DNA from: a virus
IMG/VR virus record: IMGVR_UViG_3300018481_000008
Location: 1 to 57,437 of that record
Direction: 5' to 3' (one strand)
DNA: 57,437 nucleotides
Part shown: piece by piece, positions 49,081 to 57,071 of the stretch
How the letters are laid out: each line of letters begins with the position of its first letter
Position numbering within the stretch: position 1 is the first letter of the stretch
Made by a program: the position numbers and the translations under genes
Notes under the pieces: generated by a model
Told to the model about the DNA's origin: nothing
Database searches by the model: none
Seen by the model: only the letters and a program-made list of their open reading frames with translations

Positions 49081-49391
49081 AGGCAGTAGGTTTGCCTCTG
49101 ATAGTGTAAGACCTAGAATGGAGGAAGTTCGCAACTTGCGTCCATATAAGGCTACAGCAGAGGGTAAAACTAAGAACACGATACCGTAGGTAGGCGTGAG
49201 TCTTAGGGTGATCTAGGATGCCTAGGATACTTCCTAGTGAGCTAACGATACCAAGAAGGATCGCTAGGATAAACAATTCCAACAGTGACCTACTGATCTA
49301 TTGTTAGGGTGATGTTGGTATTGCGAGGTCGGTGTTCGTGCCTTGCCTAGCCAAACTTACTGTCTTACTAACTTTACTAAGGAAAGGAGGA
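49081..49391 (+). other. Gene-free stretch with minor hairpins and a degenerate motif copy
   Basis: No supported gene. AGGCA/TGCCT (49081-49085/49093-49097) and AAGTT/AACTT near 49126 are short hairpins, and TAAGAC 49107-49112 can pair with GTCTTA 49200-49205. TAACTTTACTAAGG at 49369-49382 matches TAACTCTACTAAGG of element B (49056-49069) at 13 of 14 positions and leads directly into the ribosome site of the next gene. Confidence 0.45.
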
Positions 49392-49394
49392 ATG

Positions 49395-49562
49395 ATGATC
49401 GGTACTAAGGTTGTAGCAACAGTGCCATACACTACTCGTCAGAAACACGGCGAGGTAATCGCTATGAAGGATGGTTTGGCTGTCATCAAGTGGAACGGCT
49501 GTCATCATACGCAGATGGTCATTCCTCGTTTCCTGCACCGATTGGAGGTTCGTAATGACTAG
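49395..49562 (+). CDS. Small hypothetical protein
   Basis: 55 residues. AAAGGAGG followed by ATGATG; the second ATG (49395) is preferred by spacing. SH3-like beta pattern (GTKVVATVPYTTRQKHGEVI). Confidence 0.55.
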   Translation: MIGTKVVATVPYTTRQKHGEVIAMKDGLAVIKWNGCHHTQMVIPRFLHRLEVRND

Positions 49563-49680
49563 GCTCGATCAGCTTAAGGATAATCCCGGCGTGATTAGCA
49601 TTACGATCTATCCGGGTCTTGCAAAGGGTTACAACAGGAATCTTCCTACTAAGCTTCCTGCGGCGGTGAAGGTTAAGTGA
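49555..49680 (+). CDS. Small hypothetical protein
   Basis: 41 residues from ATG 49555 with GGAGG upstream, overlapping both neighbours. Begins TRLDQLKDNPGV; unrecognised. Confidence 0.5.
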   Translation: MTRLDQLKDNPGVISITIYPGLAKGYNRNLPTKLPAAVKVK

Positions 49681-50171
49681 ACTTCACTCCGCTAGATGAG
49701 AATGATCCGATTGCTCAGGAACTTAGCAGGGAAGATGAAATCACCCAAGTCGCTAAGATGTTCATGTACCACGAGGGACTCGACGATTGGAAGTTTGAGC
49801 TATCGAATGGTATTAACACTGTGGGATGGTGTGACTATCGCAGTAAGACCATTTCATATTCCAAGCGATACCTTCATGTAGGATGGAATGAGATTGAGGA
49901 TACCATTCTGCATGAGATTGCTCACGCTCTAGTTGGGCCAGACGTTAAGAGTCATGGCTACGAATGGAAAGCTATGGCACGTAAGGTAGGAGCACGTCCT
50001 GAAAGATGTGCTCCACCTAACGTTAGGCCAATTGAGCCTCCTAAGATGTTCTACTTTGAGTGTCCCGATTGTAAGCAGCGATGGTATCGGCACAGAATTA
50101 AGTCTAACATGATCGGTAGACTTTCTAGATGCTGCCGTAAGCCACTAAAAGCTTACAAGGAGAAGAAATGA
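49677..50171 (+). CDS. SprT-like zinc metalloprotease
   Basis: 164 residues, GTG start overlapping the preceding stop. ILHEIAHALVGPDVKSHGYEW gives HExxH plus the more distal His of SprT/Spartan-type enzymes. The C-terminus has CPDC and CC, a zinc ribbon as in SprT. Related proteins act on DNA-protein crosslinks; here the target is unknown. Confidence 0.8.
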   Translation: MNFTPLDENDPIAQELSREDEITQVAKMFMYHEGLDDWKFELSNGINTVGWCDYRSKTISYSKRYLHVGWNEIEDTILHEIAHALVGPDVKSHGYEWKAMARKVGARPERCAPPNVRPIEPPKMFYFECPDCKQRWYRHRIKSNMIGRLSRCCRKPLKAYKEKK

Positions 50172-50407
50172 ACACACTTGTTCTAACGGATGATGAGTAC
50201 GCCCACGTTCTAGCTTGTTTGGGCAGAGTAGATGATCCATATACTTTTCCCAATAGCATGGAATTCTATGCTAGACTTCATCGTAGTGCCAATGCTAAGG
50301 TTCTTGAACGGTTTGAGCCTTACTACGACAATATGACGTTTAGCCCTTCCCGGATGGAAAAGATTAGGAGGAATCGTGCGAAATCGCTATACGATTCAAA
50401 GCATTGA
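50168..50407 (+). CDS. Small hypothetical protein
   Basis: 79 residues, ATGA overlap with the protease. Helical (LTDDEYAHVLACLGRV). Unrecognised. Confidence 0.55.
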   Translation: MNTLVLTDDEYAHVLACLGRVDDPYTFPNSMEFYARLHRSANAKVLERFEPYYDNMTFSPSRMEKIRRNRAKSLYDSKH

Positions 50408-50720
50408 AGAAAAGATTAATGAGCATCCGCCGCCTAGTGAGGATTACGATATTGCCTACGATGTTCATATCCCCACCTGTGGGGACGTTGAAGATGCATA
50501 TGCCGCGCTTAAATCGAACTATTGGGATAGTCTGGATATTAGGGCAGATGAGGTAATCTGCTATCCTGCTGACAGTAACATTGACTATCGTACCGGGGAG
50601 CGCAGTAGAACGCAGATCATCATTAAGGGTAAGGAAAACGCTATCGAGCATCTAATGGACTACTACTTTCGTAAGGAGGATGGAAAGCGTGGTATTTCAC
50701 ATTCTACTAAAGGATCGTAA
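50376..50720 (+). CDS. Hypothetical protein
   Basis: 114 residues, GTG start with AGGAGG four bases before. Acidic; mixed alpha/beta. Overlaps the preceding gene by 32 bases. Confidence 0.55.
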   Translation: MRNRYTIQSIEEKINEHPPPSEDYDIAYDVHIPTCGDVEDAYAALKSNYWDSLDIRADEVICYPADSNIDYRTGERSRTQIIIKGKENAIEHLMDYYFRKEDGKRGISHSTKGS

Positions 50721-50865
50721 TAGCGAGAATCGTCGTACTGTCGAAGTGAGAACGTGTGAGAGTTTTAAAGAGGCAGAGACTAAGCTGCTTCATGATGAGC
50801 GTTACCACTTTGATCCTAAGTTTGAGGAAATGATTGCGATTGTGAAAGATGACTACGTGGTATGA
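50689..50865 (+). CDS. Small hypothetical protein
   Basis: 58 residues. ATG 50680 abuts the GGAGG and is probably too close; GTG 50689 has nine-base spacing. Beta-alpha pattern (VFHILLKDRNSENRRTVEVR). Confidence 0.5.
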   Translation: MVFHILLKDRNSENRRTVEVRTCESFKEAETKLLHDERYHFDPKFEEMIAIVKDDYVV

Positions 50866-51029
50866 AGGATTACGTAGTCATCACTGAGATTGCAGTTCAG
50901 GTCTATGCAGTAGATGAGAAGGATGCAATTAAGCAAGTGTCCCGCTCAACTACGAATTGGGACGATTGGAACATTACCTCAGCTACCCCACAGGTTAAGG
51001 AGGGTGATCTTAATGACCATGCTAACTAA
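50862..51029 (+). CDS. Small hypothetical protein
   Basis: 55 residues, ATGA overlap. YVVITEIAVQVYAVDEKDAI followed by a Trp-rich segment, a ferredoxin-like small fold common in phage early genes. Confidence 0.55.
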   Translation: MKDYVVITEIAVQVYAVDEKDAIKQVSRSTTNWDDWNITSATPQVKEGDLNDHAN

Positions 51030-51228
51030 GCCAGATGAGATTGAGGCATTTAGACTACTCAGCATTAAGGGTAGGCTGTCTCTAGAGCTTAAAGGACTGC
51101 GGTTTAGGATCAATACGTTCGCTGCTGTCAAGCGCGAGTTTGGATTCAAGGGTAATAATCAGAAGGTGTACGATCAGTACATCGCTATGCTTAAGGAAAG
51201 GGGCATTCTTGCCGATACTGAAAATTGA
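51013..51228 (+). CDS. Small hypothetical protein
   Basis: 71 residues from ATG 51013 with AAGGAGGGTG upstream. Helical, basic (LELKGLRFRINTFAAVKREF). Unrecognised. Confidence 0.55.
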   Translation: MTMLTKPDEIEAFRLLSIKGRLSLELKGLRFRINTFAAVKREFGFKGNNQKVYDQYIAMLKERGILADTEN

Positions 51229-51415
51229 GATTGATTCGGACAATGCAGCATTCGGCACAGTAAGTGATTTCGCTGAGTGTGTTGAAGCAGTAGCAAGGAG
51301 AATCCGTGATGGAGAAACGAGTCATGGAATCTATGATTCCAATGGAAACTACGTCGGTCAATACTACATTACCGGAGTGGAGAGTTTCGCAGATTCAGAG
51401 TCTTTGGAAAACTAG
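51209..51415 (+). CDS. Small hypothetical protein
   Basis: 68 residues from TTG 51209 with AAGGGG upstream. Strand-helix pattern, ends in an acidic stretch. Confidence 0.45.
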   Translation: MPILKIEIDSDNAAFGTVSDFAECVEAVARRIRDGETSHGIYDSNGNYVGQYYITGVESFADSESLEN

Positions 51416-51491
51416 AGCCGATTCATTCTCCCGTCATCAGCTTAGAGTAATCATCAAGATGGAGCAAGCAAAACGAGCGGAGGCTTGGTAA
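51306..51491 (+). CDS. Small basic hypothetical protein
   Basis: 61 residues, GTG 51306 with AAGGAG upstream (ATG 51309 also possible). Overlaps the preceding gene by 110 bases in another frame, so only one may be strongly expressed, but both have ribosome sites. Confidence 0.4.
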   Translation: MMEKRVMESMIPMETTSVNTTLPEWRVSQIQSLWKTRADSFSRHQLRVIIKMEQAKRAEAW

Positions 51492-51640
51492 TGTATAGCA
51501 TTGCAGGCATCATCAATGGTAAGAATTCGGAGGATGCAGTTACAGTACATCGTACTGCTTCTCATCCTGAGCAGATGTTCAAGATTCTAGAGGCACTTAC
51601 AACTTTGGGTGCTGTCAGTATTTCGGTGGTGAGGAACTAA
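51491..51640 (+). CDS. Small hypothetical protein
   Basis: 49 residues; TAATG coupling on both sides. Beta-alpha-beta pattern (YSIAGIINGKNSEDAVTVHR). Confidence 0.55.
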   Translation: MYSIAGIINGKNSEDAVTVHRTASHPEQMFKILEALTTLGAVSISVVRN

Positions 51641-51795
51641 TGTGGGAAGTTACGGGAGTAGATGTTAATGGTAAGCGATTCAAGATCGTAACAAATAACT
51701 ATCTCTACGCTAAAGGAATCAATCTCTATCGTGGTTCAGTTTGGCAAAGGTATTCGGACGGTACTCGTCGTCTACTTTGGAGGGTATGGAACTAA
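51640..51795 (+). CDS. Small basic, Trp-rich protein
   Basis: 51 residues, TAATG start and stop overlaps. Four Trp and many Arg; strand-rich. Unrecognised. Confidence 0.55.
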   Translation: MWEVTGVDVNGKRFKIVTNNYLYAKGINLYRGSVWQRYSDGTRRLLWRVWN

Positions 51796-52199
51796 TGTAC
51801 GCAAGAAACATAACTGAGCGCAATCTCAAAGACATTGCACACTCGCTAAAGTTTGAAGTAGAGTGTGATAAGCGCGGTAACAAGATCAAGTTCAAGTTGC
51901 GTAACAACTCTGGACGGTACTGGAAGATTAGTCGTAACCTTTGGGGTAATGATAGGGTTCGTTCCGATCTAGTATGCTATCACGGTGTTTATGCCTTTCT
52001 CCATGTTCTATTCGATATCTTTCCTGATGCAATCGTAGAGGCATCGTGGTACGGTTACGTTAAGTACACAAAGGATACCTATATTGAGTTGGCCGATGCA
52101 ATTGGCGATAGAGTGATTCGTCAGTACGATCAGCTTACTCCTAGAGATCAGTGTAACTGCGAAGATCAGGATTGGTACAACTTGGAAAGGAGTTGTTAG
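51795..52199 (+). CDS. Hypothetical protein
   Basis: 134 residues from ATG 51795 (TAATG). Beta-rich start, aromatic helical middle, CNC end. Unrecognised. Confidence 0.58.
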   Translation: MYARNITERNLKDIAHSLKFEVECDKRGNKIKFKLRNNSGRYWKISRNLWGNDRVRSDLVCYHGVYAFLHVLFDIFPDAIVEASWYGYVKYTKDTYIELADAIGDRVIRQYDQLTPRDQCNCEDQDWYNLERSC

Positions 52200-52200
52200 A

Positions 52201-52359
52201 ATGAAGCTTCAAAAAGGTGACGAGGTTAAGTTCTTCCATCCCGGCATGATGGGAGTGATTAAGGAGGGTACGGTCGAAAAGATTGGCAGCAAGTATATCT
52301 ATGTCAATTGGATGGAATCCACTGTTAAGATTCGTCCTAGTGATTTGGTAGTGATCTGA
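52201..52359 (+). CDS. Small SH3/KOW-like protein
   Basis: 52 residues with AAGGAG upstream. KGDEVKFFHPGMMGVIKEGT followed by two strands is the pattern of small SH3-like barrels. Confidence 0.55.
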   Translation: MKLQKGDEVKFFHPGMMGVIKEGTVEKIGSKYIYVNWMESTVKIRPSDLVVI

Positions 52360-52532
52360 TGAACTTCTCAGAACTGCTGATGTTTCTTGCAATGCACTAC
52401 AGACTTAGTGCTCAGAAGGATGATCCACAGGTGATGTTTTACGATACAAACGGGCATCGTTACATCTTCACAGACACAGTGTATACCGATGACGATATTC
52501 TGTGTTTTGATATGGAAAGGGTCACGGCATGA
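52359..52532 (+). CDS. Small hypothetical protein
   Basis: 57 residues; TGATG overlap. Acidic and aromatic. Unrecognised. Confidence 0.5.
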   Translation: MNFSELLMFLAMHYRLSAQKDDPQVMFYDTNGHRYIFTDTVYTDDDILCFDMERVTA

Positions 52533-53071
52533 GTTTGCCTAACATCACTAAGATCGACATTAACTGGAATCATGGTTGGGCAAATGCCCCACAGGTTGAG
52601 ATTACAGTTGATGGTAAGATGCCCGAGCCTAGTGAATGGATCTATCAGGCTACTACGGATTGGGAAAACGATCCTACGATGCTGATTAGTAGGAACTTTG
52701 ATCCCTGGGTGAGATTCGTCTATATTTCTAAGCGCGATGGTCAGGCACAATTTGATGGTGCGCTAGGTGGGGATTATCGCTTGACAAATGGCGAGGTACT
52801 TAAGAGCAGAACGGGATGGTCTAGTCGTGCTAGCGTAATCAACGTTAAATACTCCACATTCATTCCCGATGATATTCTAGAGCCTACGCTCATCATTCCA
52901 TCTAAGTATGGGGCAATGAAATGGGCAGGATACGCAGTCACGGCTAAGTACATTCGTGAGCATGAGTTGTGGCCCAAGGATATCTACCTAGTGATTGATA
53001 ACCGTCGTAATGATGAGGTTCACTACGCACCCTCCATTGATCCTACGGAAGTGAGGAAGCCGAATGGTTGA
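52529..53071 (+). CDS. Hypothetical protein
   Basis: 180 residues, ATGA overlap. Beta-rich with many Trp. The largest protein of this stretch; no motif recognised. Confidence 0.6.
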   Translation: MSLPNITKIDINWNHGWANAPQVEITVDGKMPEPSEWIYQATTDWENDPTMLISRNFDPWVRFVYISKRDGQAQFDGALGGDYRLTNGEVLKSRTGWSSRASVINVKYSTFIPDDILEPTLIIPSKYGAMKWAGYAVTAKYIREHELWPKDIYLVIDNRRNDEVHYAPSIDPTEVRKPNG

Positions 53072-53321
53072 TAAAGAGCGCATGGAGGAAATGCTCCTAG
53101 AAGCAGACTACTGGAAACAGATGATCGCTCTAGGTACAGAGATTAATGAGGCACTGGATAAGATGAATCAGATTTTGCCAGACTGTGTTACCAATCCGCA
53201 ACTGATCCTAACTGCACAGGAGCACCTAATTGATTCACTTAAGCCGCTGGAAACGATGATGGGGATTATCGCCGGCCGGGGTAGATACCTGAAAGGAATC
53301 ATCAATGACAGTAACGTGTGA
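53064..53321 (+). CDS. Small helical protein
   Basis: 85 residues, all-helical (EEMLLEADYWKQMIALGTEI). Overlaps the preceding gene by eight bases. Confidence 0.55.
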   Translation: MVDKERMEEMLLEADYWKQMIALGTEINEALDKMNQILPDCVTNPQLILTAQEHLIDSLKPLETMMGIIAGRGRYLKGIINDSNV

Positions 53322-53457
53322 GGATTATCCCTGTTGTGGTCATGAATGGGGAGATTGTGATGGTAGCAAGTACGGTAGTGATGAGGACATTAAGCAGGCT
53401 GTCTACGATCGGATGCGTGATGGTGATGATGACCACCCGCAGGATGGAGAAGAGTAA
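53305..53457 (+). CDS. Small Cys-rich protein of actinophage type
   Basis: 50 residues, GAAAGGA upstream. TCEDYPCCGHEWGDCDG is a motif repeatedly seen in tiny actinophage proteins, probably binding zinc; the rest is acidic. Supports an actinobacterial host. Confidence 0.65.
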   Translation: MTVTCEDYPCCGHEWGDCDGSKYGSDEDIKQAVYDRMRDGDDDHPQDGEE

Positions 53458-53603
53458 TGTGTAGCGTTGACGAAGAGTGGAGTCACTACTGTAAGCATGG
53501 TTACTATCACGGACGAGATTGTCCCGACTGTGATACTTCGCACCCTGTGGGGGTTTTTATTGAAAACAACGATCCGGGAGACGAGACAGATGCAGAGGAT
53601 TGA
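53457..53603 (+). CDS. Small zinc-ribbon-like protein
   Basis: 48 residues, TAATG coupling. YCKHGYYHGRDCPDC gives a Cys-His cluster; acidic tail. Confidence 0.55.
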   Translation: MCSVDEEWSHYCKHGYYHGRDCPDCDTSHPVGVFIENNDPGDETDAED

Positions 53604-53814
53604 ACTGAACATTGATACCTACGACAAGCACTACGGACGTATGGATCTTGCTCCAAGGGTTCTAGGATTGGAAGCATTCGAAGGAAATACAGGCTATCTA
53701 CTCGCATACCTCCCAGAAACTGCGGTTTTCGTGATTCAGTGGGATGGAGCACTTGGAGAGGTTACGGACGTTAGGGTGGAGGAATTCAAAGTAATCGCAG
53801 GAGTGACGTTCTAA
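53590..53814 (+). CDS. Small beta-rich hypothetical protein
   Basis: 74 residues from ATG 53590. Beta-rich (TGYLLAYLPETAVFVIQWDG). Overlaps its neighbours. Confidence 0.5.
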   Translation: MQRIELNIDTYDKHYGRMDLAPRVLGLEAFEGNTGYLLAYLPETAVFVIQWDGALGEVTDVRVEEFKVIAGVTF

Positions 53815-53897
53815 TGCCAACCATTAGTCGTATGGGATTCATCGAATTTAGCCTTGGAGCATTTTGGGGTCATTTCTTCATTGACCTGCTCTTTTAG
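53814..53897 (+). CDS. Tiny hydrophobic peptide
   Basis: 27 residues, TAATG coupling. Mostly hydrophobic (FIEFSLGAFWGHFFIDLLF), possibly membrane-active. Ends three bases before a promoter. Confidence 0.4.
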   Translation: MPTISRMGFIEFSLGAFWGHFFIDLLF

Positions 53898-53899
53898 GG

Positions 53900-53928
53900 T
53901 TGACAACTAGGAAAGAGTGTGATAGAAT
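53900..53928 (+). promoter_or_regulatory. Strong sigma70-like promoter
   Basis: TTGACA 53900-53905, 17-bp spacer, TAGAAT 53923-53928. Best promoter match in the window, in the 58-bp gap before the 53956 gene. Confidence 0.8.
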
Positions 53929-53955
53929 CTCGCTACCTACTGATCGGAGGATTGT

Positions 53956-54195
53956 GTGGAGACTTGGCTTATCGGTGTTACCGTAGGCTCAGGTGTAGTC
54001 TTTCAGGGTGATAGAGAACAGGCACAGGAACACCTGAATGCCTACGTTGCTCATCTTGAAGGGATTTTCAAGGAGAATGGTCTAGCTTTCGTTCGTAAGG
54101 AACATACCATTCGTCAAAAAGGGGTAGCTGTTGCCGAGGATGAGTCCATTGACGTTAATGCATCTACAAACGGCACAGGACTCCTTAGCGATTGA
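53956..54195 (+). CDS. Small hypothetical protein
   Basis: 79 residues, GTG with GGAGG upstream. First gene after the promoter. VTVGSGVVFQGDREQAQEHL suggests an alpha/beta fold. Confidence 0.58.
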   Translation: METWLIGVTVGSGVVFQGDREQAQEHLNAYVAHLEGIFKENGLAFVRKEHTIRQKGVAVAEDESIDVNASTNGTGLLSD

Positions 54196-54289
54196 TATAG
54201 AGAAAAGCGATCCTGAAAGTTTAGAGCGCGTACAGCTATCGGTTGATCTGGAAATTCTAAAAGAGATTGTTAGGAGAAATAGTGATTGA
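54158..54289 (+). CDS. Small helical protein
   Basis: 43 residues from ATG 54158 within the preceding gene; the ribosome site is weak. VQLSVDLEILKEIVRRNSD is protein-like and fills the gap to the next gene, so it is probably real. Confidence 0.4.
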   Translation: MHLQTAQDSLAIDIEKSDPESLERVQLSVDLEILKEIVRRNSD

Positions 54290-54524
54290 CACTATCGACA
54301 CGGCAGAAATTGACGTAGATAGTATTGATGCCGATGGAGAGATTCCACAGCGTACCATCGTCACACTGCACTTGCATGGTGACTTTCAACTTACCGCAGA
54401 ATGCTATCTAGGCATTGATGGTCCCGATGGTAGTGGTAAAGAAGGTAAAGCATTGGTGTTCCAGTTGCACGACGATGTTGCTAAGGAACTTCACACCCAA
54501 CTAACGAGGTTGCTGTATGGCTAA
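54282..54524 (+). CDS. Small acidic hypothetical protein
   Basis: 80 residues from GTG 54282 with AGGAG five bases before. Acidic, strand-rich, with GIDGPDGSGKEGK in the middle (P-loop-like by chance, not followed by an ATPase fold). Confidence 0.55.
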   Translation: MIDTIDTAEIDVDSIDADGEIPQRTIVTLHLHGDFQLTAECYLGIDGPDGSGKEGKALVFQLHDDVAKELHTQLTRLLYG

Positions 54525-54645
54525 GGGAGCACGTAATCGTAAGATTCGTAAGGATGCGCTGCTAGTTAAGGAAGGTGGCGATCCTCGTCCGATTAAGTCC
54601 ATTGCACGTTGGCTACGGAGGAATAAGAATGTTCGTATTGCGTAA
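54517..54645 (+). CDS. Small very basic peptide
   Basis: 42 residues, GAGG upstream. Arg/Lys-rich (KGARNRKIRKDALL, ARWLRRNKNVR); probable nucleic-acid binding. Confidence 0.5.
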   Translation: MAKGARNRKIRKDALLVKEGGDPRPIKSIARWLRRNKNVRIA

Positions 54646-54865
54646 GAGTTTCGGTGCATACAGCGCAGGAACTAGAATTACAAGTCAGTACGAGCCAGGT
54701 CGTGAGTTTCTTGGTATTGATGGGATTAAGATTCCAGCCGAGCTAATCGTACAGCGCCGTAATATGACTGTGATGCGTCCTAACGTTCTTAACAGTCGTG
54801 AGCGTCGTGCAATCAAGCGTAGTGAACGTAAGAGACTGTTGGAGGTACAGAATGCCAATCAGTAA
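54629..54865 (+). CDS. Small basic hypothetical protein
   Basis: 78 residues from ATG 54629, GGAGG upstream. C-terminal basic helix (SRERRAIKRSERKRLLEV). Overlaps the preceding gene. Confidence 0.55.
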   Translation: MFVLRKSFGAYSAGTRITSQYEPGREFLGIDGIKIPAELIVQRRNMTVMRPNVLNSRERRAIKRSERKRLLEVQNANQ

Positions 54866-55148
54866 GCAGGGTAGCGGATACTTTCTTCCACTACCGCCTA
54901 ATAAGGCAATTGAGAATTATGAGTTCCAGCACGCTCATAAGGCTGCTATGGGTGCATTCACTGATAAAGCGCGTGATGCACTTGCTAAGGCAGTTGAGAA
55001 GAACAAGCCCACAGTGGTTATGGATGATCGTACAATGGACATTAAGTATTACGAAGAGTATGTCCATGTTAGCGCACAGCGCGTAGGACTTCCGTGTGGT
55101 AACTTCGACCGCAAGGTACTTGCTAGCCGATTGGAGCCTAGTCTATGA
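54852..55148 (+). CDS. Hypothetical protein
   Basis: 98 residues from ATG 54852, GGAGG upstream. Mixed alpha/beta; unrecognised. Confidence 0.55.
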   Translation: MPISKQGSGYFLPLPPNKAIENYEFQHAHKAAMGAFTDKARDALAKAVEKNKPTVVMDDRTMDIKYYEEYVHVSAQRVGLPCGNFDRKVLASRLEPSL

Positions 55149-55669
55149 ACGCACAGAGCATTTGGGCTGGTGAAGAGTATGCCTATATGGAGTACAAGCC
55201 TAAGAGTCGCTTTGTAACCAATGCAAAGCGTATTCGGGCTACGAAGGTTGAAAAGAAAGTAGAGTGGGGTAAGGAGCGCGCAACAGCTTTTGTAGTTGGT
55301 GATCGGCTTAACGATGATGGAGAAGTCATTGTTTCAAACATCACCATTCGTGTAAGAGATTGTATCGACTTCTGGGATAGCTACGTTGCAGAGCGTGAGT
55401 CACTTGAAACAGAGCGCCAGCAGCGAGCTAGAGAAGCAGAGGCAGAGCGCGAAAGGTGGCGTCAAGAGCGCGAAGAGAGAATTCGTCTAGAACAGGAAGC
55501 TAGGGAGGCAAAGCAGCGTCAGGATGCAGAACGCCGTGAGAAGCTGATTAAGGCGTTTGTTGAGCGTACTAGCATTCCAGAGGTTGCTATTGCTCAGATC
55601 AGTGAGACTCATGTTACGCTAGATCGCGTTAGTCTGGAATTGTGGCTGAGTGTTAATGGTAACAATTGA
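55145..55669 (+). CDS. Long-helix charged protein
   Basis: 174 residues, ATGA overlap. Residues about 84-140 are a continuous Arg/Glu-rich helix (EAEAERERWRQEREERIRLE), probably a single alpha-helix or coiled coil. Globular beta part before it. Confidence 0.58.
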   Translation: MNAQSIWAGEEYAYMEYKPKSRFVTNAKRIRATKVEKKVEWGKERATAFVVGDRLNDDGEVIVSNITIRVRDCIDFWDSYVAERESLETERQQRAREAEAERERWRQEREERIRLEQEAREAKQRQDAERREKLIKAFVERTSIPEVAIAQISETHVTLDRVSLELWLSVNGNN

Positions 55670-55940
55670 CAGGAACACAACTGGCGCAATGTGGATTCGT
55701 GCAATCTTCCGTTACTACTGCAAGTTGTACGATTGCACAGTAATTAAGGTTAGCGAATCCACATACGCTGCCGAGGGTGAAGAGGAAAATAGAAAGGAAG
55801 CAGAGTTTCACTACGAGCGAGCAATGGCTACTTTGCTCATCCAGATCATTAACGCCAGAGCTAAAAGTCCTAAGCGTCCTAGTAAGACTGTGACGCTTGA
55901 AGTCATACGACGCTTTACAAAGGAGCTATGGAGTGTTTAA
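55656..55940 (+). CDS. Small helical protein
   Basis: 94 residues, ATG 55656 inside the preceding gene end; weak ribosome site. Helical, two Cys. Unrecognised. Confidence 0.48.
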   Translation: MVTIDRNTTGAMWIRAIFRYYCKLYDCTVIKVSESTYAAEGEEENRKEAEFHYERAMATLLIQIINARAKSPKRPSKTVTLEVIRRFTKELWSV

Positions 55941-56268
55941 GGAAGTCGATGCCGGTTTGGAAAGTTCAATCCTAGCAAGTAGTGAACGAAAGAAAAGAGG
56001 TCCAGACTTTTCTATCCGTACTGTTGTACATTGGCTTACACTTCCGCACAAGCTTAGTTTCTGTTCTGTGCCTAGTCACTATGACAATGTTCCCGATACT
56101 GATATGAATGGACAACCATATGACAAGTACCCTACTCGTCTTTGCATTGAGCTTGATGAGTTTATGGTCTGTCGCTGGTGTTTTATTGCTTCTGCTGATA
56201 TTGCAGCACATGAAGCGGGTTTGAAGCCTGTTCCAGCCGGAGAGGATGCTAATGCCAGCAGTAAGTAA
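55933..56268 (+). CDS. Hypothetical protein
   Basis: 111 residues from GTG 55933 (GGAG upstream). C-terminal CRWCFIASADIAAHEAG resembles a Cys-His site. Unrecognised. Confidence 0.52.
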   Translation: MFKEVDAGLESSILASSERKKRGPDFSIRTVVHWLTLPHKLSFCSVPSHYDNVPDTDMNGQPYDKYPTRLCIELDEFMVCRWCFIASADIAAHEAGLKPVPAGEDANASSK

Positions 56269-56695
56269 TGAAACTCTTTTGCGTTACTGTCATCAGTTGT
56301 ATGACATTCTTGCAAAAGATGCTAAACGTAAGAAGATTGACGGCAAGTTCGTACAGCTATGGGAAGGTAAGATCGTAGAGACTTTCAGTGGAAGTGGAGT
56401 TAGCAATGCTTTCTATGGTAAGGTGCTGAATACTCTCTATGAAACTGGCTCTCTTATGCTTGTGCGGCGTGGAGCGCGCGGGACGCCTACACAAATCATT
56501 GTGCTGCGTCGTCCAGAGGCAGAGGATTTGGAGCGCGTACACGGACTCACAGGGCACTTGACAAGTCCGAGCGCGTATGATACGCTCTCGCAGAGAGTAA
56601 GCACACTGGAAAGGAGGTTCGACGGCATAGACGTAGCAAAACTCATTGCCTCGCACGAAGCTAGGATTAGAGAGCTAGAGGCTAAGGGAAGTTAA
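56252..56695 (+). CDS. Winged-helix plus coiled-coil protein
   Basis: 147 residues from ATG 56252 (56246 also possible). Residues about 45-90 look like a winged helix with a basic wing (RRGARGTPTQIIVLRR); residues 110-147 form a coiled coil (LSQRVSTLERRFDGIDVAKL). Possible transcription factor. A weak TTGACA-N17-TACGCT lies inside it at 56558. Confidence 0.55.
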   Translation: MPAVSNETLLRYCHQLYDILAKDAKRKKIDGKFVQLWEGKIVETFSGSGVSNAFYGKVLNTLYETGSLMLVRRGARGTPTQIIVLRRPEAEDLERVHGLTGHLTSPSAYDTLSQRVSTLERRFDGIDVAKLIASHEARIRELEAKGS

Positions 56696-56704
56696 GGAGA
56701 GCGC

Positions 56705-57058
56705 ATGGCACGTCCTAGAAGTAACAAGACAAACGAAAGCACTACAATTAAGGAGAATACTGTTATGTCCGATATGTTTACCCCGATTGAGGATACCGAC
56801 CTTCTCGCCGATATCCTTTCAGGAGCGCGTGGTCGTGGTGACTACAAGACCGTGATTAAGGCATTCATTGATTCCGGTTATCGTCTTGTTGAGGTTCCTC
56901 TCACTTCCGGTCTGTTTGAGGGTAAGAAGGCTCAGACGGTTAAGACTGGTTTTGAGAATGCCAAGAACGCTAAGGAGCCGGCTGAGGGTTCTGACAAGGT
57001 TAAGGTCGTTAAGAAGGGCGATCAGATTTACCTCGTCAATCAGGCAGTTTCGGCGTAG
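56705..57058 (+). CDS. Hypothetical protein
   Basis: 117 residues, AAGGAG upstream. N-terminal basic disordered stretch, helical middle, strand-rich end (DKVKVVKKGDQIYLVNQA). ATG 56765 is an in-frame alternative with AAGGAG upstream. Confidence 0.58.
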   Translation: MARPRSNKTNESTTIKENTVMSDMFTPIEDTDLLADILSGARGRGDYKTVIKAFIDSGYRLVEVPLTSGLFEGKKAQTVKTGFENAKNAKEPAEGSDKVKVVKKGDQIYLVNQAVSA

Positions 57059-57071
57059 GGTAGTTAGTATC

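Noticed and set aside
49064-49282. Minus-strand reading frame of 72 codons with hydrophobic sequence in the gene-free stretch
   Set aside because: Opposite to the surrounding genes, TTG start without ribosome site, and overlaps the element B hairpin. Treated as chance.
54282-54524. P-loop motif (GPDGSGKEG) in a small early protein
   Set aside because: The protein is too small and lacks the following helix and Walker B; the match is incidental.
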